From the NCBI GenBank assembly GCA_002688335.1, contig NZCQ01000035.1, positions 1-39,680 of the forward strand: a stretch of DNA of 39,680 bases, in the 5' to 3' direction. This DNA is from Candidatus Pacearchaeota archaeon (lineage in GTDB: Archaea > Nanobdellota > Nanobdellia > Pacearchaeales > GW2011-AR1). Positions 1-6,428 of the stretch are shown piece by piece. How positions within the stretch are numbered: position 1 is the first letter of the stretch; every line of letters starts with the position of its first letter. A program made the position numbers and the translations under genes. The notes below the pieces were generated by a model, which had not been told where the DNA came from, made no database searches, and was given only the letters and a program-made list of their open reading frames with translations.

Positions 1-718
1 CCAATAATGACTGCTCAGCAGTTCCAATCAAGTTTAAATCCTCTCCTTCAATACTGTAAACAGATTCCTCAATAGCAGATTTATCCATAGATGCAAATAT
101 AGACTTCTCATTTAACATCAAAGGAGTCTCGATATAGTCATAGCCTTTATCCCTCATAAAATCAATAGCAAACCTAATCAGAGCCTGATTTAATAAAGCC
201 AATTCATTTTTAATATAGTAAAATCCCTTTCCAGAAACATCTCCAGATTTATCAAAATCCCCCACCCCCAACCCTTCAACCAATTCAACATGGTTTCTAA
301 CCTTTTCCAATTTATTAATCTTACCCCATTTTTTAATTTCCTTATTCTCCTTATCATCCTTTCCGCTAGGAACCTTATCAGAAATTATATTTGGAATCCT
401 AAGCATCAAATTATGAATATCCTTAAGCAGATCTTCATTATCAGTTTCTATCTTTTCAATCTTCTTCTGAATTTTCGCATTCTTTTGAATCAAATTTTTC
501 TTCGTCTTAGCATCTTTCTTTATTCCAGCATTCTTAATGCCTTCCCGAATCTTATTTCTCTCACTCCGCATTCTGTCCGCATCATACTTAACCTTCCTCC
601 AATTCTCATCTTTTTTAATAATCTCATCAACTAACTTCAACTTATCCTCTTGAAACTTCTTCTTAATATTTTTCTTAACAATCTCAGGACTCTCTCTAAT
701 GAACTTTATATCTAACAT
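1..718 (-). CDS. serS: Seryl-tRNA synthetase, N-terminal part (runs off the left edge)
   Basis: Reading leftward from the ATG at 718, the frame stays open to the window edge (239 codons). It begins MLDIKFIRESPEIVKKN, the characteristic SerRS N-terminus. Residues up to about 110 are highly charged and helical, matching the long antiparallel coiled-coil arm that binds the tRNA-Ser variable arm. The catalytic core follows: YDYIETPLMLNEKSIF is in the class II motif 1 region, and LIGTAEQSLL matches the TAE-type serine-binding loop before motif 2. The enzyme charges tRNA-Ser with serine in the cytosol. Motifs 2 and 3 would lie outside the window. The start is supported by a palindromic TATA element about 25 bp upstream, shared with the divergent gene at 774, which suggests a leaderless mRNA. 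Confidence 0.93.
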   Translation of the reverse strand, partial: MLDIKFIRESPEIVKKNIKKKFQEDKLKLVDEIIKKDENWRKVKYDADRMRSERNKIREGIKNAGIKKDAKTKKNLIQKNAKIQKKIEKIETDNEDLLKDIHNLMLRIPNIISDKVPSGKDDKENKEIKKWGKINKLEKVRNHVELVEGLGVGDFDKSGDVSGKGFYYIKNELALLNQALIRFAIDFMRDKGYDYIETPLMLNEKSIFASMDKSAIEESVYSIEGEDLNLIGTAEQSLL

Positions 719-736
719 TTTACTAAAAACTTAAGA

Positions 737-752
737 GAATATTTAAATATTC
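737..752. promoter_or_regulatory. Palindromic, apparently bidirectional TATA element
   Basis: GAATATTTAAATATTC is a perfect 16-bp palindrome. Its centre is about 26 bp from the serS ATG (718) and about 29 bp from the ATG of the divergent gene (774). That is the normal archaeal TATA-to-start spacing on both sides, so one TBP site could serve two leaderless transcripts. Confidence 0.5.
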
Positions 753-773
753 CTCTCAACATAAAATTACAAG

Positions 774-1394
774 ATGGTGACAGAAGAAATCCTTATCAGA
801 AGAAAATGGAGAAGATTAAAGAAAACCTCTAAATTTCTAATCATAATCTTGGTTATAGCATCAATATTCGCACTAACATATTACATAGGTTACTCAACAA
901 AAAAACCTCCAATAATTAATCAACAAAAAGTTATTATAGAAAATCCTTTAAAAGATTTGGTATTTCAGAGCACTAACAATGAAGGAGAAGTGAACAAAGA
1001 GCAAGTTATTGAGCAAGCAATTCTAGATTTTGACTTAGACTATATAAATTACATTCTAATCGCCTTAGGAGTTAACAATCTATACAAATCAAAGATAGGA
1101 TTTGGAAATCCAAGAGTTGAATTTAAGATAGATGATGAAATCTGGAGTTCAGAGATAATCAATAACAATCTAAACACAAGAAAATCCTCGATAGACGATC
1201 CCGACGTAAGATTCCATATGAGCAAAGAGGAAATAATAGAATCGTTATTGTCATCGAACTTAAACCAATTCGTAATAAACTCCGTTAGTTCCGGGAGAAC
1301 ACAAATAGAGCTAATTGCAGGAAAACCAGAGTTATTAAGCAAGGGTTATCTAAAAATGTACTCTGATCTAACCGGAAACAACTCTGAAATATAA
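774..1394 (+). CDS. Membrane-anchored protein of unknown function, possible SCP2-like C-terminal domain
   Basis: This 206-aa protein has a basic N-terminus (RRKWRRLKK), one hydrophobic helix at about residues 21-39 and a soluble remainder, so it is probably anchored with a short cytoplasmic tail and an extracytoplasmic domain. The C-terminal 90 residues alternate beta and helix: WSSEI, a DPDVRFHMSKEEI segment, then a helix and ELLSKGYLKMYSDL. That order loosely resembles sterol-carrier-protein-2-like domains (strand, 'h-M-S-x-E-E' helix, 'G-x-h-x-h-x-G-D' end). This is a weak shape argument, not an identification. Its ATG is 24 bp from the shared palindromic TATA, and it is divergent from serS. 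Function unknown. Confidence 0.7.
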   Translation: MVTEEILIRRKWRRLKKTSKFLIIILVIASIFALTYYIGYSTKKPPIINQQKVIIENPLKDLVFQSTNNEGEVNKEQVIEQAILDFDLDYINYILIALGVNNLYKSKIGFGNPRVEFKIDDEIWSSEIINNNLNTRKSSIDDPDVRFHMSKEEIIESLLSSNLNQFVINSVSSGRTQIELIAGKPELLSKGYLKMYSDLTGNNSEI

Positions 1395-1521
1395 TAAACA
1401 TCAAGTAACAACACCCTGTCACTAGCCCCCCTAGTAAACTTATTTTGTTACTATCTGGTTAATTTTTTCTACAGAAAGCTTTATAAGCTAATATATAACT
1501 ACTAATATATAGTTTTGAAAA

Positions 1522-1539
1522 GTATCTTTTAATAGATAC
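1522..1539. promoter_or_regulatory. Inverted repeat upstream of the winged-helix gene
   Basis: GTATCT-TTTAAT-AGATAC is a perfect 6-bp inverted repeat 33 bp before the regulator ATG. It is preceded by two copies of CTAATATATA (about 1489-1511). A possible operator or TATA region for autoregulation. The rest of 1395-1572 shows nothing else recognisable. Confidence 0.35.
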
Positions 1540-1572
1540 CTTAGAAACATAAATAAATCCCTTTAGAGAAAA

Positions 1573-1839
1573 ATGAAAGACAATTTTGATATATTTTTTA
1601 GAAGAAAACCAGCTCTAATGCTAGTTGCTTTGAAAAAGATGTCTAAAGCAAGGTATGGTTCTTTGTTAGCGAAAGAAGTCGATTGCACTTATTCGCATGC
1701 TGTAAAAATATTACAGACATTAGAAGCATTAGGGTTAGTTGTTTTTGAGAAAAAGGGTAGAATTAAACTGATAAAACTCACCAAGAAAGGTGAAGAAATA
1801 TCTGAAAACATAGATTCTATCCGAAGACAATTAGCTTAA
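1573..1839 (+). CDS. Winged-helix transcriptional regulator (MarR/ArsR-like)
   Basis: The 88-aa protein is a single winged-helix domain. After a short leader come helix 1 (PALMLVALKKM), helix 2 (GSLLAKEV), a recognition-helix candidate (TYSHAVKILQTLEALGLV) and a wing with two basic strands (VFEKKGRIKLIKLTKKG), followed by a terminal helix. This is the common archaeal HTH layout of MarR/PadR/ArsR-like proteins that recognise DNA as dimers. No ligand or metal site is visible. The inverted repeat 33 bp upstream would be a plausible autoregulatory operator. The downstream neighbour is convergent, so the gene is monocistronic. Family membership is confident; the regulon is unknown. Confidence 0.8.
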   Translation: MKDNFDIFFRRKPALMLVALKKMSKARYGSLLAKEVDCTYSHAVKILQTLEALGLVVFEKKGRIKLIKLTKKGEEISENIDSIRRQLA

Positions 1840-1893
1840 TTATTATTTTTATTATTATTTGAGAGGTGGTTTTAATTTTTATTGAATAAAAGA

Positions 1894-2601
1894 TTATCCA
1901 GAAGGATTTCTCTTTACATATATGTCCATATATTCAAAATCTTTCTCGCCCTTTTTCCTATCAAAACAGGGCAATGTAGCCATTATACCTTCCATACTAT
2001 CTTCAAATTGATCACTTATCTTCAACCGTTCTTCCAAAATATCTCTGAGCCCAAAAACAGTGCTGTAAAAAGGAGTTCCCCCAACTAAAATCCCCCCACC
2101 GAATCTTGAATGTCCATAAAAATGAAAATTAGCATCGCTTAAAACATCTGCAATTAACGGAATTTCATATGGTTGATTATAAACTCCTCTTACATCATGT
2201 GTTTTTGTACACCCATTTCTAAATGTTTCTTCTACTTCAACATCTTCAAATAATTCAATCTCAAAATCATCCTCTCTCCTACCAATATAAATGGCTCTAG
2301 GTCCTTCACCATCTAAGAATCTTTTTAATAAGGGATGTAGGGAAGTTTCGGTTCTTGCGGATTCTTGATCTGTTCCTGTAACATCCCTCCATTTAACTAC
2401 ACCATCAACAGGAAAATCGAAATTAACATTTATGTCTCCCTTATAACTCCCTTGACCATCTATCATTTGATTTTGAATGTCTAACGGATTTAATTCTCTT
2501 TTTAGATTGTTACCAATACTTTCATTATATTCAAACTGTGACAATTCATCTAAGTCTGATATATCTGTTCTTTCGCTTACTTTCCAATCTAAATCTTTCA
2601 T
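1894..2601 (-). CDS. Hypothetical 235-aa acidic protein
   Basis: I do not recognise this protein. It is soluble, acidic and has no signal peptide or transmembrane segment. The middle carries a glycine-rich stretch (YGHSRFGGGILVGGTPFYS, about residues 162-180) next to CTKTHDVRGVY. His/Asp/Cys residues occur around 131-164, but no known metal motif is evident. The ATG at 2601 is the first good start. The gene is divergent from the small antitoxin-like gene at 2711. Its 3' end faces the winged-helix gene with a 54-bp gap. Codon use looks like its neighbours. Confidence 0.65.
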   Translation of the reverse strand: MKDLDWKVSERTDISDLDELSQFEYNESIGNNLKRELNPLDIQNQMIDGQGSYKGDINVNFDFPVDGVVKWRDVTGTDQESARTETSLHPLLKRFLDGEGPRAIYIGRREDDFEIELFEDVEVEETFRNGCTKTHDVRGVYNQPYEIPLIADVLSDANFHFYGHSRFGGGILVGGTPFYSTVFGLRDILEERLKISDQFEDSMEGIMATLPCFDRKKGEKDFEYMDIYVKRNPSG

Positions 2602-2710
2602 ATAATCTATTAAAAACTCCCCCTTATAAATCTTTCTGCATGTTACTACTACACAAAAACTACAGATAAGGGATAATCTTAAATATAATTCATCCTTACC
2701 TTATAATGCA

Positions 2711-2851
2711 ATGAAAACTATAACAATTCCCTTAGAAGATTATAATAAGATGAAGGAAGCATCAGAAGTAGATGAAGAATTAGTCAATAAAATAAAAAGG
2801 AGTTTAGAAAATATAAAGGAAGGGAAGATAAAAGAGTGGGTAGACAACTAA
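2711..2851 (+). CDS. Small antitoxin-like protein (46 aa)
   Basis: MKTITIPLEDYNKMKEASE is a short beta strand followed by helices, the usual beginning of RelB/Phd-like or ribbon-helix-helix antitoxins. The rest is an amphipathic acidic/basic helix (about residues 19-46) that could wrap a toxin. A TATA-like TTAAATATA lies at about 2679-2687, 25-30 bp before the ATG, suggesting a leaderless mRNA. Its stop codon overlaps by 4 bp the stop codon of the RelE-like gene on the opposite strand, so the likely pair is convergent rather than co-directional. The assignment as antitoxin is inference from size, fold and position. Confidence 0.6.
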   Translation: MKTITIPLEDYNKMKEASEVDEELVNKIKRSLENIKEGKIKEWVDN

Positions 2852-3174
2852 GCTAGTCCTCTTTTCTTCAGTTCTTCAACCACATAATTCTGATAATGAT
2901 CAATATTCAATAGGATTCTATTTATTGTTGCCTGTTGAGCTTTTTTACCACTTATTGCTAAAGATAAAACTACGGAATAATTATTATAAACTAAAAAATA
3001 AATCCTTTTTCCATCAAATTTCTTCTCACGAAGAATTGAAATTCTCAGCCCCTTTCCAACATTATCTCCCTGATTTCTAAGTTGATTAAAGATCTTCTTC
3101 ACCCTATCTTTATCAGAGTTATCTAATTTATCATAATCTCTATCAAACTCATCTGTTGTAAAAATCCTAAACAT
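2848..3174 (-). CDS. RelE/ParE-superfamily toxin-like protein
   Basis: From the ATG at 3174 the protein has 108 aa: MFRIFTTDEFDRDYDKLD, then a helical pair with KDRVKKIFNQLRNQGDNVGKGL, strands ISILREKKFDGKRIYFLVYN and VVLSLAISGKK, then C-terminal helices. This is the RelE/ParE layout (strand, two helices, three or four strands), with a basic central strand (REKKFDGKRIYFLVY) where RelE toxins keep their arginines. RelE proteins cleave mRNA on the ribosome; ParE proteins poison gyrase. Which applies cannot be said. An upstream TTG/ATG extension (3192) is possible but adds only six hydrophobic residues. It follows nth by 45 bp on the same strand and ends 4 bp into the convergent antitoxin-like gene. 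Confidence 0.7.
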   Translation of the reverse strand: MFRIFTTDEFDRDYDKLDNSDKDRVKKIFNQLRNQGDNVGKGLRISILREKKFDGKRIYFLVYNNYSVVLSLAISGKKAQQATINRILLNIDHYQNYVVEELKKRGLA

Positions 3175-3219
3175 TATAAAAATTAGATTCATTACCTTAA
3201 AAATTATATCCTCAGCCCT

Positions 3220-3870
3220 TCACCTACTCTTCTCAACCCCAACTCTCAAACATTCCAAACTAACTGGACACCCACTACAAAAAGGACTCACTGGAACGCA
3301 AGTACTTTTCCCATGTAACATAAACAGAGCATTTGCTCCCCTTAAGGACTCTCCTTCTAGCGAATCAACCAACAATTCTTCAACCTCATTATGCTTATCA
3401 CTATCAATCCACCCTAACCTATTAGCAATTCTAATTGTATTTGAGTCAACAGGAATAGCATTCTTTCCAAAGGCAAAACAAAGAACAACATTACAGGTCT
3501 TAGGCCCAATTCCATTAATAGACAATAATTTATCTTTATCATCAGGAACTTCTCCATCAAACTTCTCAATAATCTCCTTACTAACGGATTTCAATCTAGC
3601 AGCCTTAACCTTCCTATATCTTGCCAAATACAACATATCCTCTAACTCACTAAGATCCATATCAATTATATCTTCAAAATTACCAACTCTCTCAAAAAGC
3701 TCTTCCAAGATCTTATCTGTCACATCATCTTTAATATTGATACTAACTAAACACCCAATTAAAATCTTAAACGGATCTGGATTCTCTCTCATTCTATTCA
3801 ACGTTGTCCTAACCTCATCACTATAATGACTTTCAAGAATCTTCAGTATTTCTGATATGTTATTTTTCAT
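3220..3870 (-). CDS. nth: Endonuclease III (DNA glycosylase/AP lyase)
   Basis: The 216-aa protein removes oxidised pyrimidines and nicks abasic sites in base excision repair. The helix-hairpin-helix is LLSINGIGPKTCNVVLCFAF, with the catalytic lysine in GPKT (about residue 125). The catalytic aspartate is in IPVDSNTIRIANRLG. The C-terminus holds the four-cysteine [4Fe-4S] motif CVPVSPFCSGCPVSLEC with C-x6-C-x2-C-x5-C spacing, exactly as in Nth. Length is normal. The ATG lies one base after the hicA stop (TAAAATG), so it is probably translated from the hicBA message, and the RelE-like gene follows 45 bp later. That makes a leftward hicB-hicA-nth-(relE-like) run. Confidence 0.95.
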   Translation of the reverse strand: MKNNISEILKILESHYSDEVRTTLNRMRENPDPFKILIGCLVSINIKDDVTDKILEELFERVGNFEDIIDMDLSELEDMLYLARYRKVKAARLKSVSKEIIEKFDGEVPDDKDKLLSINGIGPKTCNVVLCFAFGKNAIPVDSNTIRIANRLGWIDSDKHNEVEELLVDSLEGESLRGANALFMLHGKSTCVPVSPFCSGCPVSLECLRVGVEKSR

Positions 3871-3871
3871 T

Positions 3872-4096
3872 TTAGAAATAGTTGGAAATCTCCCTCATGT
3901 CAACTTTTGAGTCTTTGATAATTCTTGATAATGTCCCTTTTTTCATTCGATCATGCAGGGGAACTGTTAATTTAATAATATTGCCGTCTTCTTTCTTCAC
4001 AAGCCTTACATGACTACCTTTTTGTCTTATTGGAATAAAATCAAATTTGCTGAGTACTTTAATAAGTTTGAATCCAGAAATCTGCGGAAGTTCCAT
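3872..4096 (-). CDS. hicA: HicA-family mRNA interferase toxin
   Basis: This is a complete 74-aa HicA/YcfA protein with a dsRNA-binding-like fold. It shows the N-terminal ISGFKLIKVLSKFDF helix, then the basic strand with the catalytic histidine (RQKGSHVRLVKK, His about residue 29), a second His in TVPLHDRMKKGTL and the C-terminal helix LSRIIKDS. HicA cleaves mRNA and is neutralised by HicB. The gene follows hicB by 1 bp on the same strand, in antitoxin-first order. All expected key residues are present, so this copy looks functional, unlike the second hicA at 26097-26323. Confidence 0.9.
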   Translation of the reverse strand: MELPQISGFKLIKVLSKFDFIPIRQKGSHVRLVKKEDGNIIKLTVPLHDRMKKGTLSRIIKDSKVDMREISNYF

Positions 4097-4097
4097 A

Positions 4098-4295
4098 TTA
4101 TATTTCTATATTCATGATTTTTCCTTTAACAGGAATATCTTCAGGACCATCATCGAGATAAAGTTCTATAGCCTCTTTAATATTATTAATTGCTTCCTCA
4201 AGTGTATCTCCTTGAGAAATGCATCCAGGCAGCGATGGAACATGGACAGTAAAACCCCCTTCCTCGGCCTCCTCTAACATAATCTTAATTTCCAT
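4098..4295 (-). CDS. hicB: HicB-family antitoxin (short form)
   Basis: The 65-aa protein has the partially degraded RNase H-like HicB core: strand EIKIMLEEAEEGGFTVHVPSLPG, then C-x-S-Q-G-D-T (GCISQGDTLEEA) and a helix (INNIKEAIELYLDD). No C-terminal DNA-binding domain is fused, so autoregulation would need another factor or the complex itself. The start was set at the ATG at 4295. Another ATG two codons upstream is possible, but a TTAAATAAT element centred near 4319 would place the RNA 5' end at about 4294. It is the first gene of the leftward hicB-hicA-nth run. Confidence 0.88.
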   Translation of the reverse strand: MEIKIMLEEAEEGGFTVHVPSLPGCISQGDTLEEAINNIKEAIELYLDDGPEDIPVKGKIMNIEI

Positions 4296-4338
4296 AAACA
4301 TTAACAATCTTTATATTATTTAATTCTTTCCCCAAAAT

Positions 4339-4482
4339 ATGCCCAACACCTTAATTAAAGAACTAAAATCCCGGCTATCTGAAAAACTAGAAGGGTACAG
4401 AGATGAATACAACAATATCTGCTTTGGAAATAAAAAACAAAAACTATATGCCATATACATTCTTACAGAGATATTAGATTAG
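4339..4482 (+). CDS. Hypothetical 47-aa protein
   Basis: An uninterrupted frame from ATG reads MPNTLIKELKSRLSEKLEGY and ends KLYAIYILTEILD. It is mostly predicted helix with a hydrophobic C-terminus. It fills the gap between divergent hicB and the convergent acylphosphatase-like gene, with AT-rich sequence upstream (TTAAATAATATAAAG on the opposite strand). No family is recognised. It may be a real small gene, but the support is only the open frame and the gap. Confidence 0.4.
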   Translation: MPNTLIKELKSRLSEKLEGYRDEYNNICFGNKKQKLYAIYILTEILD

Positions 4483-4485
4483 AGA

Positions 4486-4797
4486 TTACAATTCATATCT
4501 ATCTCCAATATTAACTTTAAGCTTTGACAAAATAGGGTTTGGAATATTCGCTTTAACTAATTCAATTGAAACATCTGGAATAATTTTATGCAAATACCCT
4601 TTAAGATCCTCAGGACCCTCTCCCGTAGGAATAGCAAATCTGACTGAGTTTTCAATATCCTCTGTATTCTCTGCAAGAACATTCCTATTACTTTCTAAAC
4701 AAAACTTTCTAATTCTTCCCCTAAGCATAACTCCATTTATTGAAGTGGACTTCGTTCTAATCTCATAAATATCCCAGTTAATTAATTCTCTATACAT
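4486..4797 (-). CDS. Small protein, possibly a degenerate acylphosphatase-like domain
   Basis: 103 aa. The segment VMLRGRIRKFCLESNRNVLAEN resembles the first strand-loop-helix of acylphosphatases (V-x-G-R-V-Q-G-V-x-F-R). ENSVRFAIPTGEGPEDLKGYL followed by ISIELVKANIPNP-type strands resembles the second beta-alpha-beta unit. The phosphate-binding loop is not canonical, since G-V-x-F-R is missing, so catalysis is doubtful. The ATG is 11 bp beyond the 3' end of the interrupted tRNA-Lys, on the same strand; before integration it could have been co-transcribed with that tRNA. After integration its upstream DNA is the mobile element. Identification is tentative. Confidence 0.5.
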   Translation of the reverse strand: MYRELINWDIYEIRTKSTSINGVMLRGRIRKFCLESNRNVLAENTEDIENSVRFAIPTGEGPEDLKGYLHKIIPDVSIELVKANIPNPILSKLKVNIGDRYEL

Positions 4798-4807
4798 AGT
4801 ATAATCA

Positions 4808-4849
4808 TGCCCTAGACAGGATTTGAACCTGCGACACCCTGCTTAAGAG
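4808..4849 (-). pseudogene. 3' part of an interrupted tRNA-Lys(CUU) gene
   Basis: On the minus strand this reads from the anticodon loop CTCTTAA through the 3' anticodon strand GCAGG, GTGTC, the T arm GCAGG-TTCAAAT-CCTGT, the acceptor strand CTAGGGC and discriminator A. No 5' half is adjacent; the upstream sequence is the integrase promoter region. The 5' part lies at 24324-24363. Joined at the shared 7-bp core, the two give a 75-nt tRNA with a fully paired acceptor stem (GCCTTAG/CTAGGGC) and anticodon stem (CCTGC/GCAGG). CCA is not encoded. Confidence 0.9.
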
Positions 4850-4870
4850 TCAAGTACACATATGTGTACC
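4838..4870. other. attL: left recombination junction of the integrated element
   Basis: Host arm CCTGC (4838-4842, anticodon stem) is followed by the core TTAAGAG (4843-4849) and then element sequence tcaa. A perfect 16-bp palindrome GTACACATATGTGTAC (4854-4869) comes next. The same core occurs at attR (24324-24330), and GTACAC also occurs on the element side of attR (24304-24309). The reconstructed uninterrupted site CCTGC-TTAAGAG-GCAGG is a perfect dyad around a 7-bp overlap, the geometry expected of a tyrosine recombinase core. Confidence 0.85.
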
Positions 4871-4881
4871 TTTTACTAAAT

Positions 4882-4889
4882 CTTTATAA
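4882..4889 (+). promoter_or_regulatory. TATA box of the integrase gene
   Basis: TTTATAAA lies 23-30 bp before the ATG at 4912, the classic archaeal spacing for a leaderless transcript. This favours ATG 4912 over the in-frame GTG at 4864, which sits inside the attL palindrome. Confidence 0.6.
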
Positions 4890-4911
4890 ACCTCCTATTT
4901 TTACTCATTTT

Positions 4912-6051
4912 ATGGTAAGTCCTATACGAATAGTTAATGTTGAAAAAGTTCTTAAAGATATGGAGAAGTGGAAAATTCCAGAATCAGAGAAGAAGGCATT
5001 AAAAGAATTCGCTAAGGAGTTTAGGTCTGGAAGGATTACAGGACGTATAGGAAAAGATATTGAAGGAAGCATACAATCATCCATCTACCTTTTAAAATTG
5101 CCCTTAGAATTCATTAATAAGCCAATAAATAGTAAACTAACTGAAAACGATATTAAATCTTTTTTCGATGCCTTAATAAGCGATAAACTAAAAAAGAGAG
5201 TTAGAAAAAGAGTTAACAAAAAACTAAAGTGGGTTGATAATGGTAATTACCAGCAAACTGGAAAGAAGAAGTTTATTAGAACTTTGTCTCTCTATCTTAA
5301 ATATAGATTAGGAAAATATCCAGAGAAATTAGCTAAGTTTGACAATATTTTGAAGGTCATTATAACTACAGTTGACAAAGAACCTAATTCCCTAACTGAA
5401 GAAGAATTTGATAAATTATATGATGCTAGTTCCGAACTATGGCAAAGATATTTTCATATGGTTAATGTCTGGGGAGGATTTAGAGCCGGTGAATTCCATT
5501 CATTAGTAGATTCGGATATTAATCTTCCAGACCCCAATAAAGGAGAAAACTATGTTAAGATATGGGTAAGATTTGCTAACAGCAAAACTAAAGGAAGAAT
5601 GGTTACTTTATTCAACACTAAATGCAATAAGGTTGTTAGAGAATATTTGGAAAAAAGAAAAAAGGAGGGGTTAAAGCCAGATGAACCAGTTTTTGAAAAG
5701 AGTTACAATGCAACCAAGATTTGGATAAGGAGATTTGGAAGAAGGGTTATGAATAAACACGTTCATCATCATCTCTATAGATCAACATGTGCAACTTGGT
5801 TAGTAGACAAACACATTATAACAGACAGAACAAACTTATGTCTTTTCTTTGGTTGGAAATTTAGCTCCCCAATGCCTGATACTTATCTCAATAGAAGTAA
5901 GATTAGCCTAAGGCCAATAGAAGAAGCTGTTAAGGGGAAATCAATGGAGGAAATAGATAAAAGAATAGAAAAGCTGGAAGAATTGATGAATTTATTCTCG
6001 GAAAAAAGAATAGAGACGTTTGAAACCGCAAAGGAAATACTAGCAAAATGA
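4912..6051 (+). CDS. Tyrosine recombinase (integrase)
   Basis: 379 aa. The N-terminal half (about 1-160) is basic and helical, consistent with the core-binding domain. The catalytic half has the family residues: Arg I in WGGFRAGEFHSL, a lysine candidate in NSKTKGRMVTLF, H-x-x-R in HHHLYRSTCATWL, a tryptophan in the GH/W position (FFGWKFSSPM) and the nucleophile Tyr in DTYLNRS. It cuts and joins DNA through a 3'-phosphotyrosine link. Being 62 bp from the attL core, it is the likely enzyme for integration into the tRNA-Lys anticodon loop. The start is chosen from the TATA box 25 bp upstream. The next gene overlaps its stop (ATGA). The C-terminus is a charged coiled coil. Confidence 0.92.
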   Translation: MVSPIRIVNVEKVLKDMEKWKIPESEKKALKEFAKEFRSGRITGRIGKDIEGSIQSSIYLLKLPLEFINKPINSKLTENDIKSFFDALISDKLKKRVRKRVNKKLKWVDNGNYQQTGKKKFIRTLSLYLKYRLGKYPEKLAKFDNILKVIITTVDKEPNSLTEEEFDKLYDASSELWQRYFHMVNVWGGFRAGEFHSLVDSDINLPDPNKGENYVKIWVRFANSKTKGRMVTLFNTKCNKVVREYLEKRKKEGLKPDEPVFEKSYNATKIWIRRFGRRVMNKHVHHHLYRSTCATWLVDKHIITDRTNLCLFFGWKFSSPMPDTYLNRSKISLRPIEEAVKGKSMEEIDKRIEKLEELMNLFSEKRIETFETAKEILAK

Positions 6052-6425
6052 CTTCAGAAAAAACAATAAGGATAAATGAGAAGGGATTGAAAGATATTTT
6101 TGATGATGCCATAAAAGACCATGTTATTCTCACAAAGAAATCTTTTGATATGAACAATAAATCGATAGATGAAATAAAAAATAGTATAAAAGAGCAAAAA
6201 GAAGTAATAGATACTATAGATAATAAGATTAAAGAAATAGAAAAAGATGCTGAACATAAAAACCTTAAAAAAATTATTTTTGAAGTCCTTAGCCAGATTT
6301 TTATAATAGTTTCAGCAATTTCAATTGGAGCTAATCTAACTTCTGGAGGAAGTAATGGGTTTCCAATGTGGCTGAATGTATCGCTAGTAATTATCGGAGT
6401 TGTGTTAAGGCGTATCTCAAATTAA
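6048..6425 (+). CDS. Coiled-coil membrane protein of unknown function
   Basis: 125 aa, start overlapping the integrase stop by 4 bp (ATGA), so co-translated with it. Residues about 35-75 form a charged coiled coil (NNKSIDEIKNSIKEQKEVID). Two hydrophobic helices follow: IIFEVLSQIFIIVSAISIGA and MWLNVSLVIIGVVLRR. The layout, a cytoplasmic coiled coil plus a membrane hairpin, is frequent in plasmid and viral accessory proteins of unknown role. Overlap with int suggests a function tied to the element's maintenance or excision, but nothing more specific can be read. Confidence 0.75.
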   Translation: MTSEKTIRINEKGLKDIFDDAIKDHVILTKKSFDMNNKSIDEIKNSIKEQKEVIDTIDNKIKEIEKDAEHKNLKKIIFEVLSQIFIIVSAISIGANLTSGGSNGFPMWLNVSLVIIGVVLRRISN

Positions 6426-6428
6426 ATA

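Noticed and set aside
290..634. Open frame of 114 codons on the plus strand
   Set aside because: It is antisense to the well-supported serS coding region and has a biased Leu/Ile/Asn composition without family resemblance.
4864..4911. GTG start extending the integrase by 16 residues
   Set aside because: The extension overlaps the attL palindrome and the TATA box; its sequence (YLLLNLYKPPIF) is not integrase-like.
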